The position numbers were made by a program, and so were the translations under genes. A stretch of DNA of 64,000 nucleotides, taken from contig NZ_RQXW01000003.1 of the NCBI RefSeq assembly GCF_003957515.1, positions 62,001 to 126,000 of the forward strand, given 5' to 3'. The notes below the pieces were generated by a model. It did no database searches, was not told where the DNA came from, and saw only the letters and a list, made by a program, of their open reading frames with translations. This stretch comes from Amphritea opalescens. GTDB lineage: Bacteria > Pseudomonadota > Gammaproteobacteria > Pseudomonadales > Balneatricaceae. Positions 31,025-40,353 of this stretch are shown here, one piece after another. The first letter of the stretch is position 1; each line of letters starts with the position of its first letter.

Positions 31025-31999
31025 TTAGTCATTTTTACTCCGGCTAATAATTTTTACCGCCAGATTCCCTCGAGATGTCCCTAGCTTACAATTAAATACC
31101 GGTACTCGTGCAGCTTTTAGTTTCAGCGTGTCGGCAATATCGATAGGAATAATATCACCCGCCTCCAGTTGCATAACATCGCGCAACTTCATTTTACGCT
31201 CGGCGATCACCAGATCTAGGTTGATCGGCGCGCCCAACATATCTTTTTTCAGTGCAGTGAGCCATTGCTCATCCAGCTCTTCCTCAGCGGGTTTATAGCC
31301 AGAGATCAGGATATCCCGTATCGGCTCCAGCATGGAATAAGGCATGGTGACATGAAACTCACCGGTACCGCCTTCCATATCGACCTGAAAGCTGCTGACC
31401 ACCACCACTTCAGAGGGGTTAATCACGTTAGCCATCGCGGGATTGATTTCATGGCCGCTAATCTCAAACTTTAGCGGCATCACCGGCTCCCAAGAGCCTT
31501 CTAAATCGATAAAAAACTGCCCAATAACTTTATTAATCAGGCGAATCTCTGTGGGTGTAAACTCCCGCCCTTCAATCTTGGCATGCCGGCCATCGCCACC
31601 AAAAAAACTATCCACTAAGCGAAAAACGAGCTTAGCATCCATCACCAACAGCGCGGTGCCTCGCAAAGGCGACACCCGCAGCAAATTAATACTCGTAGGT
31701 ACATAAAGCGTATGGATATAGTCGGAGTACTTCATAATCTGCACGCCGCCAACGGAGACATCGGCGTTATTGCGTAGCAGTGTAAACAGGGAGATGCGGG
31801 TATGACGGGCAAACCGTTCGTTGATCATCTCCAGCGTCGGCATCCGGCCACGAACGATCCGCTCATGGCTGGCAAGATCATAAACCTTGACCCCTTCACC
31901 CTCTTCGACAACGCTTTCTTCAGTCTCGATATCCCCATCATCCACGCCATGCAGTAGCGCGTCGATTTCATCCTGAGAAAGCAGATCTTTAACTGTCAT
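31025..31999 (-). CDS. fliM: Flagellar motor switch protein FliM
   Basis: The C-ring subunit that binds CheY-P. The N-terminal CheY-binding peptide is LLSQDEIDALLHGV (residues 6-19). A middle domain (SLFTLLRNNADVSVGGVQIM, GTALLVMDAKLVFRLVDSFF with GGDGR) and a C-terminal SpoA domain (LDLVIAERKMKLRDVMQLEA) follow. The 324 residues match. It lies 13 bases after fliL and 24 before fliN. Confidence 0.97.
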   Translation of the reverse strand: MTVKDLLSQDEIDALLHGVDDGDIETEESVVEEGEGVKVYDLASHERIVRGRMPTLEMINERFARHTRISLFTLLRNNADVSVGGVQIMKYSDYIHTLYVPTSINLLRVSPLRGTALLVMDAKLVFRLVDSFFGGDGRHAKIEGREFTPTEIRLINKVIGQFFIDLEGSWEPVMPLKFEISGHEINPAMANVINPSEVVVVSSFQVDMEGGTGEFHVTMPYSMLEPIRDILISGYKPAEEELDEQWLTALKKDMLGAPINLDLVIAERKMKLRDVMQLEAGDIIPIDIADTLKLKAARVPVFNCKLGTSRGNLAVKIISRSKND

Positions 32000-32012
32000 A
32001 TATGCTTATCCA

Positions 32013-32546
32013 TCACTGCATTACAAAGCCTGTAAAGAGGATTTTCTCAACGCCGGGCTTGCCGATTTTCGCCTGCATAACCCCTTGTATCGCAGCCAAA
32101 GCGTCTTGTTGAAGCTTCACTTTGCCTTCCATCGTGCGCATTTCATCAAACGACTCACTGGAAAATAATTGATTCAACACAGAGACAATTTTTGGCATAT
32201 GCTTGGTTAAGGCAGCCACCACCTCACTGTCGCGACTTTTTGCCTCGACATACAGTTGCATATAGTGGGTACGACCATCTTTACTCGGTACAACGATGGT
32301 AAAGTAAGGACTACCCTCTAAGGTTCTAATCTTGGTATATAACGCCCGCGCGGGCTTATCCGGCGCAGCCTTCTCGGCATCCGCGGAATCATCTGAACCC
32401 ACCAAGAACATCGCTACCCCACCACCTATAATGGCTGCCAAGAGAACCCCAGCCACGGCGATAATAATCAGTTTTAACTTACCCAATCCCTTTTTGTTAC
32501 CCTCAGTCGCCTCGCCAGCAACTGCATCTGCACTTTCATCAGCCAT
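32013..32546 (-). CDS. fliL: Flagellar basal-body associated protein FliL
   Basis: A single-pass membrane protein that supports stator function. From ATG 32546 it has 177 residues: an acidic cytoplasmic N-terminus, a transmembrane helix (about 25-47, LKLIIIAVAGVLLAAIIGGG), and a periplasmic stomatin-like domain (PYFTIVVPSKDGRTHYMQLY, LLEGV-type end KILFTGFVMQ). A GTG at 32558 would add four residues; the ATG has a weak GGGG element upstream. The 125-base gap to fliK shows no clear sigma-54 site. Confidence 0.92.
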   Translation of the reverse strand: MADESADAVAGEATEGNKKGLGKLKLIIIAVAGVLLAAIIGGGVAMFLVGSDDSADAEKAAPDKPARALYTKIRTLEGSPYFTIVVPSKDGRTHYMQLYVEAKSRDSEVVAALTKHMPKIVSVLNQLFSSESFDEMRTMEGKVKLQQDALAAIQGVMQAKIGKPGVEKILFTGFVMQ

Positions 32547-32671
32547 TATTTGCCCCACTGACTATCGACCGGAAAACCGGCAAAAGCATAAGAATACAAC
32601 TCAAGCTGTAATATAACATACTGATTCAACAGCGGAAGCAAGCGAGTCAACATTCAGGCTAAGTTCGCCCT

Positions 32672-34381
32672 TTAGGCATAATAATCGACCAAAGAAAGGC
32701 TTTCGGTGACGGCGGATTCATCTTCACCCTCATCAACGCTACCGTTCGAATACCCCGCATAAGCAGCACTGCCCGACGGTGACCCATCACGCTGCTGACC
32801 CGATTGGTCTTCCACCGACGATTCCGACAGATTAAACCCTTGATCGGCAAACATCTCACGCAGCTTCGGCATATTTTGCTCTAATGCTTCTCGCACACTG
32901 CCGTGGGGAGTATTAAACACCACGCTGACCTGATCATTCTTCACATGCAACTTCACCTGCAACGAGCCTAGCTCCGGCGGATCAAGCTGAATTTCGGCAA
33001 ACTGACCATTTTTTGACGCCATCATCATCACTCGGTCATTGACCGCCTGACTCCAACTGGGCGTACCAGGCCTAACACCCTGAGGCATTACCTGGGGTGA
33101 CTCTTGAGCGGTCCGGGTCGATTTAGACGCCGCAGCGAGTGAATCGGCAAAACCGGTTAGCGAGCTTTCTTGTCGACTCTCTGAGCGGCCACTCAACTCT
33201 AGACTAGAGGCTTTATCGGTACCGGAAGACTTTAAGGACGCCCGGATGCTATCCGCTATTAACGTGCCGCTCTGAGCAACCGCCTGCCCCGTTGTTGGAT
33301 CAATCACCGGCCCAGCTTGCGTAGAGGCCGCCTGACCCAATGTTTGCGCAGTCATTTCTGTTGCTACCGCACCTGTGACTGCTGAGCCTATGGCTTGCCC
33401 TGCTGCCTGTCCTGCTGCTTGCCCTGCTGCTTGCCCTGCTGCTTGCCCTGCAGCTTGTCCTGCAGCTTGTCCTACTATTTGTCCTACTATTTGTCCTGCC
33501 GTCTGATGAGCAGCTTGATTCACGGTTTGCTGAGCAGTCTGAGATGCCACAGATTGAACCAAATCACCGCTAGGCCGCACAGCTGACTGTTGAGTTAAGC
33601 CTGACAGCTCGGTTCCTATAACCGCCTCTCTAGTCTCTCGGGATGCCTGCCTATCGATAGCAGCCGCGTCGCTTTCCACCGCAACCTTTTGATCAATAAC
33701 GCTAGTATCAAGCACACTGCTGACCAACGTTCCCGCGCTGACGTCCTGATGATCACCCTGCCCCTGTGCAGCCGTTATCACTGGCATAACACCTTCAGGA
33801 AAGGTCCCGTTGGTCGCTGCAATTGGTGATTCAGTCACAAAACCCGCACGTCGCCCCGTTGATACAGCAGGCGCTGCATCCGCGGGTGCAGACTCAATCG
33901 AGCTTGCTACTTTTTCAGGCACCTTCACCAAACCGCTTAATGCCGAATCAGCGCTAACCACCACACCGACATCACGATGCTGCGCAATCTGTTGTAGTGT
34001 TTGATCACCTAGCTGGGTGACATCAGGATAAGATTCAAGCTCTTTATCTAACAATCGACTTGACTGCAACCGTTGCTCAGTCATCTCTGCGGCTTCAGCC
34101 GTGACATCAGCCACCGTATCAACCACGATTTGCACACCGGATGCTCCGGCAGGCAAAGATCGACCCCCGTCCGGCAAAGGCTGTCCGCCCTGCTTTTGTT
34201 GCTCAAGCATTGCCCGCTGCTGCGCTTGCTGCATCGATTGATCGAATGACGACAAATTGCTGGCGGCTGGCGGGTTCAAATGACCCATGGATGGCGTGTC
34301 CGCGGCACTAACACCACGGTTTGATGCCGATCCAACATTTAACAATGATCCAACTCCCGTCGTCGAAAGCGTTTGATTCAT
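32672..34381 (-). CDS. fliK: Flagellar hook-length control protein FliK (canonical copy)
   Basis: The secreted ruler that measures hook length and triggers FlhB switching. Low-complexity N-terminal two thirds include a (A/I)GQ(A/V) tetrapeptide array. The C-terminal domain has the family signature FAEIQLDPPELGSLQVKLHV and REALEQNMPKLREMFADQGF. I start at ATG 34381 (MNQTLSTTGVGS), which has GGAG 7 bases upstream; an upstream in-frame start at 34426 lacks this. The resulting 569 residues are long for FliK. It lies between fliJ and fliL. Confidence 0.93.
   Translation of the reverse strand: MNQTLSTTGVGSLLNVGSASNRGVSAADTPSMGHLNPPAASNLSSFDQSMQQAQQRAMLEQQKQGGQPLPDGGRSLPAGASGVQIVVDTVADVTAEAAEMTEQRLQSSRLLDKELESYPDVTQLGDQTLQQIAQHRDVGVVVSADSALSGLVKVPEKVASSIESAPADAAPAVSTGRRAGFVTESPIAATNGTFPEGVMPVITAAQGQGDHQDVSAGTLVSSVLDTSVIDQKVAVESDAAAIDRQASRETREAVIGTELSGLTQQSAVRPSGDLVQSVASQTAQQTVNQAAHQTAGQIVGQIVGQAAGQAAGQAAGQAAGQAAGQAAGQAIGSAVTGAVATEMTAQTLGQAASTQAGPVIDPTTGQAVAQSGTLIADSIRASLKSSGTDKASSLELSGRSESRQESSLTGFADSLAAASKSTRTAQESPQVMPQGVRPGTPSWSQAVNDRVMMMASKNGQFAEIQLDPPELGSLQVKLHVKNDQVSVVFNTPHGSVREALEQNMPKLREMFADQGFNLSESSVEDQSGQQRDGSPSGSAAYAGYSNGSVDEGEDESAVTESLSLVDYYA
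33391..33498. repeat. Nine-unit 12-bp imperfect tandem repeat in fliK
   Basis: Units of the type CTGCTTGCCCTG on the plus strand, with a few base changes, encode (A/I)(A/V)GQ tetrapeptides in FliK. Three central units (33415-33450) are identical and the outer ones diverge. The unit length keeps the frame, so copy-number change would alter FliK length by four residues per unit. Confidence 0.92.
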
Positions 34382-34456
34382 GCTGCACTCCCGGGCAGAT
34401 TGATAGCTAAGCATGAGAATGCACAATCAGTGCCACTTTAACGAGAAAGATTAAAG

Positions 34457-34897
34457 TCAGATCAACGGGGGACGAATAAGCTGTGAACGCTCATCCAATT
34501 CTTTCTGCAACTGACGATCAGCCTCTTTAGATTCCTGCCCCTTCAGCTTATCGACAAGCATCTCGACAGATTTAAAGTGCTGATAAGCACTCTGCCAATG
34601 GGCAGTCACTCTTTCTAACTGCTCGCGATCTATTCGCAAGGCGTTTTCCTGCTGCTCAACCGCCACCCGTAACTTTTGCATAAACGCCTGATGGGTATGA
34701 ATCTGTCCTGGGGAGATACCGCTAGCGCCGACCTGATAGAAGTTATTGGCATAATCCGTGTAATAACCCTGCAACTGCGCCAGAGTGCCTTCCCCCTGCT
34801 GCACCTTCCCCTGCGCCTGGCTCAACCACTGGTCAGCCTGCTTGCGTTTACGCTCCGCAAGATCTAATACCACCTGCAATCGCTTTGAACGCTTCAT
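34457..34897 (-). CDS. fliJ: Flagellar export chaperone/stalk protein FliJ
   Basis: A 146-residue, almost entirely coiled-coil protein that links the FliI ATPase to FlhA. It starts [20 protein letters not shown] and has two long helices rich in Gln, Glu and Lys. It overlaps fliI by 4 bases and precedes fliK after 75 bases, the usual order. Confidence 0.93.
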   Translation of the reverse strand: MKRSKRLQVVLDLAERKRKQADQWLSQAQGKVQQGEGTLAQLQGYYTDYANNFYQVGASGISPGQIHTHQAFMQKLRVAVEQQENALRIDREQLERVTAHWQSAYQHFKSVEMLVDKLKGQESKEADRQLQKELDERSQLIRPPLI

Positions 34898-36300
34898 GGT
34901 TTCGCCTGCTTATTCTTGTTGCCCATCGCAATATTCTGCTGCCCCTGCTGCACGCCGGGCATACTGGCAGGGTTAGGCGTTAGCACCATCGCTAGATCGG
35001 TTAGGCTCTTCTTAAAGGCGTAGGATTCATTGAGCCCCTGCTGCAAAAAGGCGTTCATCAGAGGCATCCGCTCGATCGCGAAATCGGTCTCGGCATCACT
35101 CCCCCGCACATAGGCACCGATTGATATAAGATCCTGATTTTGCTGAAATTTTGAATAGAGCTGTTTAAAGCCCATGGCCGCTTGCAGATGATCAGAACTC
35201 ACCACCGACGGCATCGCTCGACTGATCGACTGCTCAATATCAATGGCGGGGTAATGGCCTTTTTCCGCCAAACTTCGCGACAACACAATATGCCCATCCA
35301 GAATAGCCCGGGCAGAGTCGGCGATAGGGTCTTGCTGATCATCCCCCTCGGTCAATACCGTATAGAACGCCGTGATGGAGCCGCCGCCCTGTTCGCCGTT
35401 ACCGGCACGTTCCACCAACTTAGGTAGCTTGGCAAACACCGAAGGCGGATAGCCCTTAGTGGCCGGCGGCTCGCCCACGGCCAACGCAATCTCACGCTGG
35501 GCTTGGGCATAACGGGTTAACGAGTCCATCAGCAACAGGACATTCTTACCCTGCTCGCGGAAGTACTCGGCCAAGCGGGTCGACAACTGAGCCGCCCTTA
35601 AACGCATCAGCGGTGATTCATCGGCGGGCGAGGCGACCACCACGGCTCGGCGCATACCCTCTTCACCCAAGCTATGATCGATAAACTCTTTTACCTCACG
35701 ACCACGTTCTCCGATCAGCCCCACCACTACAATGTCTGCTTCGGTAAAGCGGGTCATCATCCCCAGCAATACACTCTTACCCACACCACTACCGGCAAAA
35801 AGCCCCAAACGCTGTCCACGCCCTACGCTTAACAACGAATTGATCGCCCGAATACCGACATCGAGTGTCTGCTTGATAGGCTGCCGGCTCAGCGGATTAA
35901 TATTGCGCCCCTGAAGTGGCACAGTGGTTTTACAGCCCAGTTCGCCGAGGCCATCCAAGGGTTTACCCACACCGTTAATGACGCGACCCAGCAACTCAAA
36001 CCCCACCTGCACGTCACTACCACCAGCCATCGGGCTGACGCGGGCGCCAGGGGCCAAACCTTCTAATTGATCAACAGGCATTAAATAGAGACGGTCGCCG
36101 GAAAAGCCCACCACTTCGGCTTCCACCGGTGCGCCATGTTCAGGATAGATAAGACAGTATTCACCCATCGAAGCCTTGATACCCACCGCTTCTAGAGTCA
36201 AACCGATAAGACGCGTGACTTGTCCATGGGCTACGGGCGCTGGTATTTGATAATCCAGCCCTTTAAGACGGGATAAGCGGTTTATTAGCGGATCATTCAT
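34894..36300 (-). CDS. fliI: Flagellar export ATPase FliI
   Basis: The F1-like ATPase that assists export. From ATG 36300 ([12 protein letters not shown]) the protein is 468 residues with Walker [14 protein letters not shown] (about 168-180), [15 protein letters not shown], Walker [15 protein letters not shown], and KLVERAG. A longer frame upstream is only read-through of the fliH region and is rejected. The start overlaps the fliH stop by 8 bases. Confidence 0.96.
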   Translation of the reverse strand: MNDPLINRLSRLKGLDYQIPAPVAHGQVTRLIGLTLEAVGIKASMGEYCLIYPEHGAPVEAEVVGFSGDRLYLMPVDQLEGLAPGARVSPMAGGSDVQVGFELLGRVINGVGKPLDGLGELGCKTTVPLQGRNINPLSRQPIKQTLDVGIRAINSLLSVGRGQRLGLFAGSGVGKSVLLGMMTRFTEADIVVVGLIGERGREVKEFIDHSLGEEGMRRAVVVASPADESPLMRLRAAQLSTRLAEYFREQGKNVLLLMDSLTRYAQAQREIALAVGEPPATKGYPPSVFAKLPKLVERAGNGEQGGGSITAFYTVLTEGDDQQDPIADSARAILDGHIVLSRSLAEKGHYPAIDIEQSISRAMPSVVSSDHLQAAMGFKQLYSKFQQNQDLISIGAYVRGSDAETDFAIERMPLMNAFLQQGLNESYAFKKSLTDLAMVLTPNPASMPGVQQGQQNIAMGNKNKQAKP

Positions 36301-37072
36301 GGGCGTCTGATGACGGCTCAATCTCTGCCGAGACCGACGCCTCATCTTCCAACTGGGTAAGCGTCTGACGTAACTGCTTCGCGGCCGCTTCGAAACGACG
36401 TTCAACGGTGTTATCGAGTAGACCATAACCGCTAGCGACCTTACAACCACCCCGCGCCATCGTCGACTCTTCTACCAAGGACCAGCGGTCATTCAAGGCT
36501 AACAGCGGTTCTAAGGCTGGCACATCATCGGGATGTAAAATAACTTTAATATCGGCACCGGTTTGCGGCAACTGGGCTATCGCATCATCGACCGCTTTCA
36601 TTATCGGCGCACTATCTAGCTCAATCTGCGCACCGATCACCGCCTCACTAAATTCGGTGATCAACTCAACCAGCAACCGTTCAAGCTCGGCCGTCATCTG
36701 CTGTAACGGTTCAGCCAGCTGCTGCTGCAATGTTTTTAGCAATGCTAACTGCGTATCGATTTCAGCACGGGCCGCCGCTAAACCCTCTTGATGACCGGCT
36801 TCCCGCCCCTCTTCAAGCCCTTTCTTTAAACCTTCATCATGGCCCTGCTGCAGACCTTCCTGATGAGCATCTTCACGAATTTTCTCGAGTTCCGACAGCT
36901 TTAAGCGGCCATCGACCTCCTCTTCAACCACCTCTTCGACCACAGGTTTAGGCTTTTGCTGCAACCCAACCACGTGACGACCTTGCACCACCGGCAACGT
37001 CCATAGTGCGGCGGCCTTCGCATCTTCTGCACGAATTCTGATGACTGTTTTATCGATCGCCTTCATCGTCAT
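36293..37072 (-). CDS. fliH: Flagellar assembly regulator FliH
   Basis: Binds and regulates FliI. A 259-residue protein with an N-terminal segment carrying [11 protein letters not shown] (the conserved region near Trp residues that docks to FlhA/FliN), an acidic Glu/Val stretch, Gly-spaced helix repeats ([18 protein letters not shown]), and a C-terminal V-ATPase-E-like domain. The ATG overlaps the fliG stop (TAATG). An in-frame ATG two codons further (37066) is possible. Confidence 0.93.
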   Translation of the reverse strand: MTMKAIDKTVIRIRAEDAKAAALWTLPVVQGRHVVGLQQKPKPVVEEVVEEEVDGRLKLSELEKIREDAHQEGLQQGHDEGLKKGLEEGREAGHQEGLAAARAEIDTQLALLKTLQQQLAEPLQQMTAELERLLVELITEFSEAVIGAQIELDSAPIMKAVDDAIAQLPQTGADIKVILHPDDVPALEPLLALNDRWSLVEESTMARGGCKVASGYGLLDNTVERRFEAAAKQLRQTLTQLEDEASVSAEIEPSSDAHE

Positions 37073-38088
37073 TACAGCATCTCTTCGCCGCCGCTACCCA
37101 GCATAATTTCACCTTCGTCGGCTAGACGACGCGCCACCGTCAGAATCTCTTTCTGAGCATCTTCCACTTCACTCACACGCACCGGCCCTTTCGCTTCGAG
37201 ATCATCCCGCAGTAGCTCGGCCGCACGTTTAGACATATTTTTAAAGATTTTATCCTGCAACGAAGATTCCGCACCCTTCAGTGCAACCACCAAGGTATCG
37301 GTATTGATTTCACGCAGAATAACCTGAATGCCGCGGTCTTCAACCTCAGCTAAGTTATCAAAGACAAACATCATCTCAGAGATCTGATCACTCAGAGGCT
37401 CATCCACCTCACGAATTTTCTCCATCAACTCCTGTTCGATATTGCTATCGAAGTAGTTCATGATATTCGCCGTTGTCTGCAGCCCGCCTAGGCTGGCGCT
37501 CTGACTACTAGAGCCGGAGAATTGCAGTTCAAGAATATCATTCAACTCTTGTAGCGCCGACGGCTGAATCTGATCGAGCGAGGTGATACGCATCAAGATT
37601 TCAAGACGCACATTTTCATCAAAGCGTTGCAATACATGCGCCGCTTGATCGGGGTCGAGATAAGCGATGACTACCGCCTGTATCTGCGGATGCTCATAAC
37701 GAATAATCTCGGCCACTTGCCGAGAGTCCATCCATTTTAAACTTTCTAACCCAGAGGTATTGGTGGTCATCAGAATACGGTCAACCAGTGTCTGCGCGCG
37801 ATCATTCCCCAACGCCTGACTCAGCATCTCTTTAATGTAATGGTCGTTATTAATACCGATACTGGTCTGGTCACTAATCGCTTCCATAAAGTCAGCCATG
37901 ACCGACTCAACCGCCGACTGGGGAATATTATCCAGATTACTCATGGTCAGGCCGAGCTGCTGCACCTCTTTTTGCCCCAGATAGCGCAACACTTCAGCCG
38001 CATCGCTCTCGCCCAACGAAATCAACAATACCGCGGCTTTCTGAATATTGGTCAGCTCAATGCCTGATTCTGTCACCTGATCATTCAT
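37072..38088 (-). CDS. fliG: Flagellar motor switch protein FliG
   Basis: The C-ring subunit that contacts FliF and the stator. From ATG 38088 (MNDQVTESGIELT) it has 338 residues: N-domain (NIQKAAVLLISLGESDAAEV), middle domain with the EHPQ motif (YEHPQIQAVVIAYL), the Gly-Gly linker, and a C-terminal torque helix with charged residues (LREINTDTLVVALKGAESSL, MSKRAAELLRDDLEAKGPVR). The start overlaps the fliF stop by 8 bases. An upstream TTG at 38094 is less likely. Confidence 0.96.
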   Translation of the reverse strand: MNDQVTESGIELTNIQKAAVLLISLGESDAAEVLRYLGQKEVQQLGLTMSNLDNIPQSAVESVMADFMEAISDQTSIGINNDHYIKEMLSQALGNDRAQTLVDRILMTTNTSGLESLKWMDSRQVAEIIRYEHPQIQAVVIAYLDPDQAAHVLQRFDENVRLEILMRITSLDQIQPSALQELNDILELQFSGSSSQSASLGGLQTTANIMNYFDSNIEQELMEKIREVDEPLSDQISEMMFVFDNLAEVEDRGIQVILREINTDTLVVALKGAESSLQDKIFKNMSKRAAELLRDDLEAKGPVRVSEVEDAQKEILTVARRLADEGEIMLGSGGEEML

Positions 38089-39772
38089 TCTCAATCACCC
38101 ACTGTCGGATCGCCTGCGCCACTTTGGCGGGATCTTCAGCGATCATGCTGCGAATCGCGTTCATCTGATACTCATAGGTTTCATTTGGCGTGGGCGCCAG
38201 CGCATTATCAATACCACTAAAGGTAACATGGTCCGGCGAGATACCACTCATATCCAAGGATTCAAGATCACCGGCCATATCCGTTTCAGTTTTAGCCTCT
38301 GCACCATCAGCCGCAGCCTTTTGGGCCGCGCTAATCGCCAAGCTCTTCATAATCGGCCGCAATACACCAAAGACCAACAGCAGCACAAACAAGCCACCGA
38401 GCACCTGCTTCACCAGATCCAGCACCCACTCCTGCTTCCAGATGGGCACTTCTTCTTCCTGATAAATCTCAGGCACAGCAAAGGGCGAATTAATCACACT
38501 CACACTATCACCCCGAACGGCCGAGTAACCCACCGCATCTTTAACCAGTATAGCCAAGCGATCGAGCTCATTCTGCTCCCAAGCGGCGCGAACCTTTTCA
38601 CCGCCCTCAGGATTGGCCGTAGGAATATCATCAACCACGACAGCCACCGATAAACGATTAATCTGACCCAGCTGATGTTTGGTATAACTGATCGAGCGAT
38701 CGAGTTCGTAGTTACGCGTCGCTTGCGAGCGGGCATTTTTCGGCACGGCTCGCTCGACAACGCCCTCGTTCTGAATGCCGGTCGCGCCAACTTCCGGCAC
38801 TGAACTGGCCCCCGGGGGTTGATTAGACAGGGCACCCGGCACACCGGAGGCGGCTTCCTGCCCCGTGGTGCTTTCATCCAAAACCTGCTCACTGCGCAAC
38901 GCAGGCAGATCTGGGTTGTAGATCTCATCGGTTTGTTCAACCGAGGTAAAATCAATATCAGCCGACACTTCCGCCCGATAACGACCCAGCCCAACCACCG
39001 GCTGCAAAATACTGTTAACCCGATTAACCAGGGTCTCTTCTATGCGACGGGTATATTCCAGCTGTTTGGCGGCCAGTACTACATCGGTATCCATATCCCG
39101 GGTATTGAGTAGACGGCCTTTTTGATCAACAACGGTAACATCTTCGCTGGATAACTCTGGGATACTGGAAGCAACCAGATTGGTAATCGCTTCCACCTGA
39201 ATCGCCTCTAGGCGACGCCCCGCCACGAGATCAAGAAACACCGAAGCGGTCGGTTTGCGCTGATCACGTATAAATACCGATTGTTTTGGCAATGCCAGAT
39301 GCACCCGCGCACTTCGCACCGCCAACATACTGGTCACAGTACGGGCCAACTCGCCTTCTAATCCGCGACGATAGCGGGTGGTTTCCATAAATTGGCTAGT
39401 ACCCAGCCCCTGCTCTTTATCGAGCAGCTCAAAACCTACGGTGTTATCACCGTTAAAGCCTTCGGCGGCTAAGCGTAAACGGGCTTTATGCACATACTCT
39501 TCTGCCACTAGAATATTGTGGCCGGTGGAATCAAACTTATAGGGAATACCGTTGAGCTGTAGCTGCTCGATGATCGGATTAGCATCCGCGTAGGAAATAT
39601 CATTATACAGCACCCGATAATCGGGTTCTTGTGACCAGAGGACAACCGCAAAGCCGATCGCAATAGTGGCGGCTAGCCCCACCATCAGACCTAACTGGCG
39701 CACCAACCCCAAGCGGTTAAAGCCAAAGGCTACCGACCCACCTGTTGCTGTTTGCACTGCTGCGTTTTCCAT
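38081..39772 (-). CDS. fliF: Flagellar MS-ring protein FliF
   Basis: Forms the MS ring in the inner membrane. Two transmembrane helices (about 26-46 and 455-475) bracket a large periplasmic region with the family motif DISYADANPIIEQLQLNGIP, ETTRYRRGLEGELARTVTSM and VRSARVHLALPKQSVFIRDQ. The C-terminal tail (GMYEYQMNAIRS-like end, then VAQAIRQWVIENE) binds FliG. The 563 residues match. Confidence 0.96.
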   Translation of the reverse strand: MENAAVQTATGGSVAFGFNRLGLVRQLGLMVGLAATIAIGFAVVLWSQEPDYRVLYNDISYADANPIIEQLQLNGIPYKFDSTGHNILVAEEYVHKARLRLAAEGFNGDNTVGFELLDKEQGLGTSQFMETTRYRRGLEGELARTVTSMLAVRSARVHLALPKQSVFIRDQRKPTASVFLDLVAGRRLEAIQVEAITNLVASSIPELSSEDVTVVDQKGRLLNTRDMDTDVVLAAKQLEYTRRIEETLVNRVNSILQPVVGLGRYRAEVSADIDFTSVEQTDEIYNPDLPALRSEQVLDESTTGQEAASGVPGALSNQPPGASSVPEVGATGIQNEGVVERAVPKNARSQATRNYELDRSISYTKHQLGQINRLSVAVVVDDIPTANPEGGEKVRAAWEQNELDRLAILVKDAVGYSAVRGDSVSVINSPFAVPEIYQEEEVPIWKQEWVLDLVKQVLGGLFVLLLVFGVLRPIMKSLAISAAQKAAADGAEAKTETDMAGDLESLDMSGISPDHVTFSGIDNALAPTPNETYEYQMNAIRSMIAEDPAKVAQAIRQWVIENE

Positions 39773-39825
39773 CTAACCGAGTACCCTGATGCTACTTCTG
39801 CACTGTATTGTGTGTTTCATTAACA

Positions 39826-40179
39826 TTAGATCGACATTTTAATGACGTCTTCATAGGCACTAATCATCTTATTACGCACCTGAGTTAACGCCTGAAAAGA
39901 CACCGAAGCCTTCTCCATGCTGATCATGACCTGATGTAGATCAACCCCCGCAGAACCCTGTTCGTAAGAAGTTGCTAAACTTTTCGCCTGCGCTTGAGCG
40001 TTATTCACGCCATCGATGGCTCCTTTAAACAGATCAGCAAAGCTTTCACCATTCTGCTCATCGGCAACCTGCCGAATCGCAGTAGGACGACTAATCTCAG
40101 AGGACATGCCCTGCTGGGCCTGCATTTTGACTTCACGCATCTGCTGTAGCACTGCGTTAATCTCTGCACGTTCAATCAT
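39826..40179 (-). CDS. fliE: Flagellar hook-basal body protein FliE
   Basis: Joins the MS ring/export gate to the rod. From ATG 40179 (MIERAEINAVLQQMREVKMQ) it is 117 residues, with the family C-terminus DLHQVMISMEKASVSFQALT. GAGG lies 5-8 bases upstream of this ATG. A GTG at 40185 would sit almost on the ribosome-binding site and is rejected. It is the first gene of the fliE-flhB run. Confidence 0.94.
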   Translation of the reverse strand: MIERAEINAVLQQMREVKMQAQQGMSSEISRPTAIRQVADEQNGESFADLFKGAIDGVNNAQAQAKSLATSYEQGSAGVDLHQVMISMEKASVSFQALTQVRNKMISAYEDVIKMSI

Positions 40180-40194
40180 ACACACCTCGGAAAT

Positions 40195-40208
40195 GGCAAT
40201 ATATTGAC
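40195..40208 (-). promoter_or_regulatory. FleQ-like box in the fliE leader
   Basis: The minus strand reads GTCAATATATTGCC, close to the FleQ consensus GTCANTAAATTGAC (from memory), with two mismatches. It lies about 90-103 bases downstream of the predicted initiation point and just upstream of the fliE ribosome-binding site, comparable with the downstream FleQ sites reported in P. aeruginosa. Confidence 0.42.
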
Positions 40209-40307
40209 ATTATAAGTTTGATCCGCCACTTAGCAAGCAACAAAACACTCTATTCGCCAATTTTATGACACAAAAACCTGTCAATTTTTAATCTCACCTT
40301 GGTATAA

Positions 40308-40323
40308 AGCAAAAAACGAGCCA
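40308..40323 (-). promoter_or_regulatory. Sigma-54 (RpoN)-like promoter of fliE, overlapping a terminator
   Basis: The minus strand reads TGGCTCGTTTTTTGCT, one base from TGGCACG-N4-TTGCW, with exact GG-N10-GC spacing, 129 bases upstream of the fliE ATG. The same bases form the 3' stem and T-tract of the hairpin at 40311-40333, so chance resemblance cannot be excluded. A fliE promoter is expected here because the upstream genes are unrelated. Confidence 0.65.
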
Positions 40324-40333
40324 TAGGCCCGTT
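40311..40333 (-). terminator. Rho-independent terminator after the exonuclease gene
   Basis: In the transcript direction: AACGGGCC, loop TAT, GGCTCGTT, then a T-tract. The 8-bp stem has one G-U pair. It lies 21 bases after the exonuclease stop and would insulate fliE from the upstream metabolic genes. Confidence 0.8.
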
Positions 40334-40353
40334 TATTTTTTGACAGCAAATAC

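Noticed and set aside
32547-32671. Sigma-54 promoter upstream of fliL
   Set aside because: Expected from Pseudomonas, but no GG-N10-GC pair in the right orientation was found in the gap; fliL may rely on read-through from fliE.
34382-34426. Fifteen-residue N-terminal extension of FliK
   Set aside because: The ATG at 34381 has GGAG at proper spacing; the extension contains the ribosome-binding site and is not FliK-like.
36301-36450. Fifty-residue N-terminal extension of FliI
   Set aside because: It is an alternative frame of the fliH 3' end; FliI relatives start at the ATG at 36300.
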